The notes beneath the pieces are model-generated. The model ran no database searches, had not been told where the DNA came from, and worked only from the letters and a program-made list of their open reading frames with translations. This document shows positions 57,100-64,000 of a DNA stretch of 64,000 bases, in pieces. Numbering within the stretch: position 1 is the stretch's first letter; each line of letters begins with the position of its first letter. Location: NCBI RefSeq assembly GCF_036373705.1, contig NC_089850.1:53143048-53207047 (forward strand), written 5' to 3'. Origin of the DNA: Amia ocellicauda. Lineage: Eukaryota > Chordata > Actinopteri > Amiiformes > Amiidae. A program made the position numbers and the translations under genes.

Positions 57100-59115
57100 G
57101 AAATGTTACCTTCAATTTTCCCTTTTTTCTTTACATAATCGGTTTAATGGACTGAGAGATGGCACTGTGGATCTTGACAATTTCCACAAAACATAATTTC
57201 CAACACGTGTCTTCAGTGGATTGTGCTCTTTTTTTTTTCTGTTCCTTTACATTAATAAATTACGACCAACAAAAACTGCATTATTGGCTCATTGACATGT
57301 TCCAGTGTAACCTATTTTAACCTTATTCTGTCTACTCACAATTGATTTTTCTTATCAGTTTGTTGATTTTTGATTTTGTTTTATAATATGTTGATTGAGT
57401 AAAGCATGAATCACTGCATTTTTCTGCTTGAGAACTTTCAACAACAAAAGTTGAACTACATTTGACTACAGTTAAATAGTATTTATTATATTTGTATTAT
57501 CATTATTATTAGTGAAAAGTAAACAAAGTTGTGAAATGAGAGAGTACTCTTATTCTGTATTTGCAGTTCTATTGGGAACTCTAAAAGAAGCAGGATAGGA
57601 AACCTGAGATCCACAGGCACATCACTGGAAAGACAAGTATTTCAGAGCGGTTTGATTCTAGAGCTGAAAAAGGAAAAGGCATCATCCAAGAAACGTTTTT
57701 GAGCCCGTGATAATTATTTGGCTTCACACTGATGCTCATAAATAGGGTTGAAAGTTTTGGCTTTGCATTTTCAGATGCTTAATATTACTGACTGGAAGCT
57801 TTGAAACCAAAGGGGGACAATTCATGAAAAATATCCACCCCTGGTCTGGCTCTTCGCATGTTTTTCCAGAACATTTATTTATTTAATTGTTTTACACGCA
57901 ACATGTGCAACCTTCAATCTGTCACTTCTGGTACCTCGGTACAAATCCAGTGAAATTTGAATTGAATGCATATTTAAGTAGGTAAATAAATAATAATTCC
58001 ATCTATTTAGTAAATTTCAACTTATTTTCAGGACTGATGGCAAGTGAAAATCATATGATAATCAAATAATCATTCATCTTTCTCACTAGTGAATGCTGTC
58101 TTGTGCCATTTCTAACTTCCAATGAGTTCTGCAGTACTTCTGCAAACCCTAAAGCAGACCTGCTTGTGCATTTTTTGAAATTCAAAATAGAAGACATTTT
58201 CTTTCAACACCTTGTGTTTTTTGGGGTTTAGGAATCACTCATTAGAGAAAAAAGAATAGAAGGCACACCTTGCTATGGTTCAAATGTAATAATTGCTGGG
58301 TTTAAAAATTTGCAACCACATAAGATCAAGACCTTATCAAGACCCTACTCTGTCCTGACTTCCTTCTTCGTGTTCTCTTGTCTACAACAATTTCTCAATG
58401 CCTTAATGAGGATTAGAGAGCGGTTGCATTTCCACCCAGTTCATCCAGGTCTGCAGTGAGACAAACGGAGAGAGAGTGTCTGCTCAGTTCCCCTACTTTG
58501 AGTGACCAGACTGGTAGACTTGCTGACTTGCTGTATTTTTGGTAGTTTATTTGGTGAATAAAGCTAGCCTTTGACCTTTAGAACACTTGAAGGCAGGCGA
58601 TCTCCTGTAGCTAAATATAAATGTCAAATCTGTCTATGGGATTTTAGAAGTGGGACTGGAGGTCGCTCTCAGGAGTGCATTCAGGTGATATTTTTTAATC
58701 CCATCAACCTCTCCTCACAAGTAATTGCTTGAAAGAAAGGCAGCTCTGGATTGCTGTGTACAACCACAGCCATAGATGCGATGTTTGTTCGAACTGTAAC
58801 TCCAATGAAGCTCAGTCATATTCACTTTGGTACCGCTCTAACGGTTCAGGAAGCACTACCACAGAAACTATGCCTCGTACAGCCTGCCCCGGACCTCAGA
58901 AACAAACAAGCTGTGGTGTCAGCAATGCACAGTGTATTTATTAATTTATATTTCTCATAATTTCCTTTGCACGTGTTGCTTTTTATTTAGTTTTAACTTC
59001 GAAACAGACTTTCCTGAGCCCCGCCTTTTAGATCCCAGATGCCGTGTCCAACCCCATATGGTGTCAGGGGTTGTGGAGAATGCGGGCATAGCTTTGCGCA
59101 TTGTGTAACCTAAAT
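57100..59115. other. No gene recognised
   Basis: Short frames only; the part after 58700 may be upstream sequence of the gypsy element. Confidence 0.35.
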
Positions 59116-59129
59116 ACCAGCAACAACGA

Positions 59130-59480
59130 ATCATGGAGGACCTCATCAGACAGCTTGTCAAAACTGACATCGCCCAAAAAGAAATGAACCGTTAGCAGAA
59201 CACCATGTCAGCAATGAGAGCTTACAGCGGGAGCTGCGCCATCTCAGCGGCGCCATAGCAGGGGATCATGGACTCCCAGCCGGGCCGCCACTAAGATGAT
59301 GTGGAAGCTTACCTGACAACCTTTGAGAGCATAGCCCAACACGAAAACTGGCCAAAGGCCGACTGGGCAGACATCCTGACTCCATACCTCTCCAGCGTTG
59401 CTCAGCAAGCATATCATGACTTGGAAGAGAGCCAGGCTCGTAAATACTCCGTTCTAAAGGAAGCAACGTACTGACTACCC
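59130..59480 (+). pseudogene. Ty3/gypsy gag fragment
   Basis: Reads MEDLIRQLVKTDIAQKEMNR, then after stops DDVEAYLTTFESIA, WPKADWADILTPYLS and AYHDLEESQARKYS, the pattern of a gypsy-type gag. Two or more in-frame stops, no pol attached. Confidence 0.75.
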
Positions 59481-59489
59481 GGAATACGA

Positions 59490-60420
59490 CCCATTCCTGG
59501 CTGACAATCCCCCATGGAAAATGAACACGAAACGGACTCTCATAACGACTCTGCCTAATCCTCTTAAACGACCCCGTATTAATGCAAGCCACAGCCACGA
59601 CCTGAGACACACATGGCCTGCACCCCACACCGTGCCACAGCACGAACTGATTCAAACTTCAGTTCCATAGGTCTGAAAAGCCTCCCTTTTATGGTCATTT
59701 TTCTCTATTGTGTAAAAATGGTTCCACTACCAATGTTAACCCTAAACCTCAGCCTCAAAGATACAGTTGGAACCAATTAATAAATAACTAACAAGTAACA
59801 ACAGAATTGCTGCTTGTTCACGATTTATGCAATTGACCCATAATTGTATCCAGAAAGGTTCTCTGTGTAAAAGGATTAACCAAAATAATGGACAAATAAA
59901 AATATTGGCATAGCATGGCATAGAAATCTAATATATATATCTAATATATATAATCTAATATATCTAATAATTCTTATTTTCACACTTGGCAAAAACACAG
60001 CAGCTTTTTGGCAGTGAAAAATATACATAGGGTGCACAGGTGCAAGTGCAAGTATAGTTCTCAACTTGTTGCATCTTTCTTGTCCTCTAGTGTGTCCTTC
60101 ATTGTCTGAAGCAATCTCATGAGCTACAGAAATTTGTGCAGGCTCAGTGATTGTCCTCTCTGGTGCAGGCAATATGAATATTTTTATAAACAATAAAATG
60201 AACTTGCAATACCGGAAGACATTTTGATGAAGTAAGTGACAGTCCTGGATTTTAAAGCTGTCATCAAAAAGCTGTTTCCAATTCCCCTGTCGCCTGAGGT
60301 TAATTTCTGTTAAGGGGTGTGCATTGTGTTACATTGCCCAGGAGTTTAACCTTGCAGTTTTCAGTGCATTGTTTGCTTTAACCATAGTGGTTGCTGTATG
60401 ACTGAGTTTTATAAGCATTT
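59490..60420. other. No gene recognised
   Basis: AT-rich with short TA-rich repeats near 59930. No motif recognised. Confidence 0.35.
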
Positions 60421-60469
60421 CATTAGGCTTACAATAGCAAGGCCGGCTGCTCTACTAATGCAACTAGGA

Positions 60470-61200
60470 GTGAGGCTGTAATCTACTTGCATAATATTTG
60501 GTACAGCAACTTGTGTGACCTCCGCACATGGCAGTGGACCCCTGATCCAATAGGAGTGGCACCACAGACCCACTTAAACACAATATAATACAGAGTAGCC
60601 AAGCTGAAAACAACAATATATAACGCGTGGCAGCAGGAACATTCATGCTGCCTCCGTGCAGCACAGGAGCATCCTACTCAACTGAACAGTATGGAGTGGA
60701 GAGCTCCACTGTGCTGACAACTTAACATTTCGTACAAACGAACTATATACACCACGGGGTGCAGCAACCAACTCGTGCGCCACCCATGGAACATAGGAGC
60801 AGTTGACGCCTGCTGATTAGACCAGGTAATGCAGGGCAACATTAGCTCTACTGTGCTGACAAATGAACTATGTAAACAGCAGAACACGAGAGCCTGCTCA
60901 AGTGCTTACCGCTGAGGATAGTAGCAGCGGTCTCTTGCTCTATGGCACACAGCCAAAGCGGGCCACAGACCTGCTGACCAAGGAACTGTGTACACAGCGA
61001 GGCAGCGAATAACTCGAGCGCCATCAGCTGGAAACAGTGGCAGTGAGCTCCATTCTACACAGGCTAGAGCGGAGCTACAGTCCTGCTGTTTAGAAGTTAT
61101 ATATACATAACGGGGTACAGGCCAGACGCCTGCACCACCGCAACACAATGCAACAATGAACAAACTATATACATAAGGCAACATACCTGGTGGCTGCATG
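60470..61200. repeat. Degenerate repeats next to the DIRS recombinase
   Basis: Related phrases (tgctgacaa..gaactat, ctcgagcgcc, gcagcaac) recur at about 60715, 60855, 60975 and 61085, loosely 115-145 bases apart. Probably the 3' untranslated part of the DIRS element, but they are too diverged to define a unit. Confidence 0.35.
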
Positions 61201-61249
61201 GCACACCCTGGGAACACATCGACAGGCTGTCAACAAGTCCAGGAGCAGC

Positions 61250-61820
61250 TTGTGTTGGTGCTCGACTGGAAGGCATAGTCCGGTGGAAGGGAGAACGTGG
61301 TTCAATACCTCCAAGCTTCAGCCGCACAAATGTCTGCCGAATGGGCGCGTTGAAAAAGGTGTTCAGGCACTAGGGTCCCGGTGGGCTTGTAGGCTATGGT
61401 AATAGTATCCACAATCCAATGTGAGAGGTGCTGCTTTGAAAGCGCCTGGCCCTGTGTCCATGCTCCATAAGACACAAACAGTTGGTCTGAGTGCCAAATG
61501 TCCTTAGGGCAGAGCAGGTGAAGCCGACTCTCTTGCTCCGAAGCAAAGGGAGCAGGATGAAAAGCCATCAACTCAATAGGCCTGTTGACATGAAATGGAG
61601 ACGGCACTTTCAGGATGAACGCAGGGTTAGGCCGTAGCATGACCCTGGAGCCATCTCTTGCAAAACGTACACATGATGGGTGTATAGATGGACAGTGTAA
61701 CTCGCTCACGTGTTTTGCAGAGGTGATTGCCAGCAAAAACGCAGTCCTTAAGTGACACTAGCTTCAGCTCAGGTGAGGTCAGTGGCTCAATTGGGGCTTG
61801 GGAAATTGCATCCAGCACTA
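61250..61820 (-). pseudogene. DIRS tyrosine recombinase, decayed
   Basis: Frame pieces of the integrase-like tyrosine recombinase of DIRS retrotransposons: ISQAPIEPLTSPELKLVSLK, AITSAKHVSELH, DQLFVSYGAW and SKQHLSHWIVD. The first catalytic Arg position (the R in the usual KRVxEL box) is His here, and the H-x-x-R box is disrupted by a deletion after AHS. Frameshifts near 61740 and 61330. It would not recombine DNA. Confidence 0.75.
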
Positions 61821-62079
61821 CATCAAGGCGCTATGCGGGCATTGAACTGGTGCGAGGAGGCCATAGCCGTCAAGCTCCCTTCAGAAACTGCGCAGCCAGG
61901 AAATGAGACCCAGGTGGCTCGCCATCAATCCGGACATGACATGCGGAGATGGCTGCCAGATACACTTTGAGTGTGGATGGGGACTTGCCCTGGTACAACA
62001 GCTCTTGTAAAAATTGTAATATGACCCCAATGGGGCAATTAATTGGGTCTTGACTGCCGTCTTGTCAGTTAGGTGCTAA

Positions 62080-63115
62080 ACATCCACCAGCGGTAGGAAT
62101 GCTGCGACCTCGTAGAGGGAGCTCTCACCGAATAAATAGTGGCTACTGCCGCGTCTGACAATCAAACGCTTCCGCTCGGGCCAGGCCGATGGCTGGAGGA
62201 GGCCCGGATTGGGGTGCCAAAGGTTGTACCAGGTGCAGGGCACGAAGGCTCTCCGTGAAGGAGGGCGATCAGGTCTGCGAACCAGAATCTGTGAGGCCAC
62301 CGTGGGGCTATCAGCAGAACTGTCACTCGTTCTCTCCAGGACCACCGGACTAGCGTGTCGATCCCTAGAGTTCCTAAGTGGTCTCGGACGGAGAACCATA
62401 CTGAGCAGTGGGTGGACTTCTGCTGAACTGGCTCCACAATTGCTGTATTACAAGTGTGTGGAGCCGTCATTCCGAAACTGGGGGGCCACCCTGAGAGAGG
62501 AGGTCTGCCGCCATGTTGTATAGGACGGGGAGGTGGACTGCTCTGATGGAGCGGAGCCATGGCTGCACCCACAGAAGAAGACGGCGTGCTATGCAGTACA
62601 GTCTGCATGACCGTAGACCTCCTTGCCTGTTGATATAGGCAACCACCGCTGTGTTGTGCGTCCGTACCAGCACGTGTCTGTAGGACTGGCAGGAAATTAG
62701 ACAGTCCGAGGAGTACTGTTTGTAACTCCAGGACGTTGATATGGAGCACCCGTGCGGGCTCCATCAACCTGCCTTGGACACCATGTCTGTCGCAGACTGC
62801 TCCCCAACCTTGTTTGGAGGCGTCTGTTGTCATGACTGCTCGGTGGCAGACTGGCCCCAGGGGCACTCCGAGGGTCATATTGTGAGGGCTTTGCCACCAA
62901 CGGAGCGCCTTCCAGCACACCAGAGTGACTGTGACTCGGCGTGCTCGATCGCGGTGAGGATGCATCTTGAGAGACCTGAACCACCACTGCAGCATCCTCG
63001 GTTGGAGGAGGACGAAGGGGAGGGTCTGTGATGCAGCCGCTAGGAGGCACAGCAGCCTCTGGCAAAGGGACACCCTGACATGAGCTTTCCGTAGCGGACC
63101 CGGAAGTCGCGACCA
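62080..63115 (-). pseudogene. DIRS reverse transcriptase end and RNase H, decayed
   Basis: Minus-strand frames read as the end of a DIRS reverse transcriptase (RVSLCQRLLCLLAAASQTLP) and then RNase H: TTDASKQGWGAV with the first Asp, HINVLELQTVL with the Glu, then RTHNTAVVAYINRQGG, where the expected Asp is His. A frameshift separates the Glu and the last part near 62670; the frame returns by about 62440 with LLIAPRWPHRFWFADLIALL. The YxDD-bearing palm domain of the reverse transcriptase is absent. Confidence 0.8.
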
Positions 63116-63240
63116 ATTCATGCCTGCTTTCGTTGCCCAGACATACGATGCATAGGACCTCCTCACTCCAGGCAAGCAAGGTGTATCGGCCACAAGCGGC
63201 ACAATGGTGGGGGTGAGAGTAGCTCATCACCGAGCGCACA
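63100..63240 (-). pseudogene. DIRS gag-like zinc motif fragment
   Basis: HHCAACGRYTLLAWSEEVLC followed by IVCLGNE, a C-x2-C...C-x2-C pattern as in DIRS gag proteins. It runs straight into the reverse transcriptase end, so most of gag and the polymerase core have been deleted. Confidence 0.6.
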
Positions 63241-63709
63241 CACGCATGACCAGGGAAACGTGCAGCAGTGGCGCCGATCAGTGTTTTCACCATGTGATCG
63301 GGGTCAGGGGTCCGAGGGGGCCAAAGGGTAGTAGACCACCAGCCGTAACGGGATTTAAAACCAAGGCCTCTACACACGGACAAGGAGGCATAGTAGAGCT
63401 CTTTCTCAGTGAGCTGAGAGAACGAGATCTCCTAAAGCCACAGTTGTGGGCTGTAGCGCGGGTGAAAGCCGATGGAAGAGCCCCTCACGCAGGCGAGATC
63501 TCTTACGACACACCGAGGCTCAGGCTGGGCAGCCGGGCCTACAATTATATTGCCACTGCTAGCGCTCCTGCTGAACAAAAACAAAACCGAAACTGAAAGT
63601 GCTACCGGAGCCCCGGTGCACAGACGGAACAGAATCGGATTAGCTCTCAATAATAACACACTAATAACGTTGGCGAACAACACAGCCATGAAGCCAACTA
63701 ACTGAAACA

Positions 63710-63742
63710 GAGGTGATAATAATAATAATAATAATATAATAA
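63710..63742. repeat. (AAT)n microsatellite
   Basis: About 8 AAT units at the 5' part of the DIRS element. Confidence 0.85.
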
Positions 63743-63779
63743 GGTCTAGTACATAGACAAGACACCGAGAGCTCACATT

Positions 63780-63975
63780 CTCGGGTCCAGTGAAATGGCA
63801 AAAGAGGACAGACCTGCGCAGACTTCATGTTTTATAGAACAGGAAGTGGGAAGGGACTTGTTCTGAGTGATGTGCGCAAGGGCCAATGGCAGGTTTGATA
63901 GAGTGATATTTTTCTATCAGGTTCCTATGGAAGTGTGCAGAAACCCCTCCCCCTTGAGCAGTGCTTCCAACTTGA
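63780..63975 (-). mobile_element. DIRS 5' terminal region
   Basis: GC-mixed segment at the 5' side of the element on the minus strand, with a TATA-like tctataaaacatg (63825-63838 region). The sequence from here to about 60470 is one rearranged DIRS element. Confidence 0.45.
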
Positions 63976-64000
63976 ATGTTAACTGAATTGTGTCTCTGTG

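Noticed and set aside
63204..63596. 130-codon plus-strand frame near the window end
   Set aside because: It overlaps the antisense DIRS element and shows no motif.

Overview
This is vertebrate nuclear DNA, most likely from a ray-finned fish. Genes have introns with GT/AG borders, there are many AT-rich trinucleotide microsatellites, and the transposon mix (Tc1-like DNA transposons, DIRS-type and Ty3/gypsy retrotransposons, hAT-like MITEs, a tRNA-derived SINE) is typical of fish. The sequence alone does not give the species. No bacterial operon, CRISPR array, rRNA or intact tRNA gene was seen. All assignments come from reading motifs and comparing sequence within the window; no database search was run.

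Region 1 (1-6.2 kb) starts with unassigned AT-rich DNA, microsatellites and a broken Ty3/gypsy pol fragment. It then holds a compact two-exon plus-strand gene of the CD225 (dispanin/IFITM-like) family at 4221-4783, with a TATA box, a possible IRF site and a poly(A) signal.

Region 2 (6.2-30.5 kb) is a tandem array of at least three minus-strand CD225 units. Unit 3 (26.16-30.45 kb) has an intact two-exon gene. Unit 2 (about 20.3-23.1 kb) keeps only the 5' part of exon 1 and its upstream flank. Unit 1 (about 6.2-20.3 kb) is spread out by insertions: exon 2 is at 7.13-7.27 kb, and the 3' half of exon 1 is at 15.23 kb, joined in frame to a truncated Tc1-like transposase. The insertions include a SINE, a LINE fragment, a candidate solo LTR, Tc1-like pieces and an hAT-type MITE with a perfect 8-bp target duplication. 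Units 2 and 3 are separated by a 3.05-kb hAT-like insertion, also with an 8-bp target duplication.

Region 3 (33.6 kb to beyond the window) is SNX19, a PXA/PX-domain sorting nexin, on the plus strand. A probable non-coding first exon and eight coding exons can be placed; the junctions I checked keep the reading frame. The C-terminal (nexin C) exons were not found and presumably lie past 64 kb. Intron sequence holds three Tc1-like elements lying end to end and separated only by TA runs, plus a fourth antisense Tc1-like copy, a LINE fragment and hAT-like MITEs.

Region 4 (48.5-64 kb) is probably still inside an SNX19 intron. It holds a decayed Tc1-like element, an internally deleted Tc1-like derivative, a full-length Tc1-like element with an open transposase frame, a Ty3/gypsy gag fragment and a rearranged, inactive DIRS-type retrotransposon on the minus strand that reaches nearly to the window edge.

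The most unusual object is the in-frame join of a transposase that keeps its catalytic triad to the 3' half of a CD225 exon with its splice donor preserved, at 15.2-16.2 kb.
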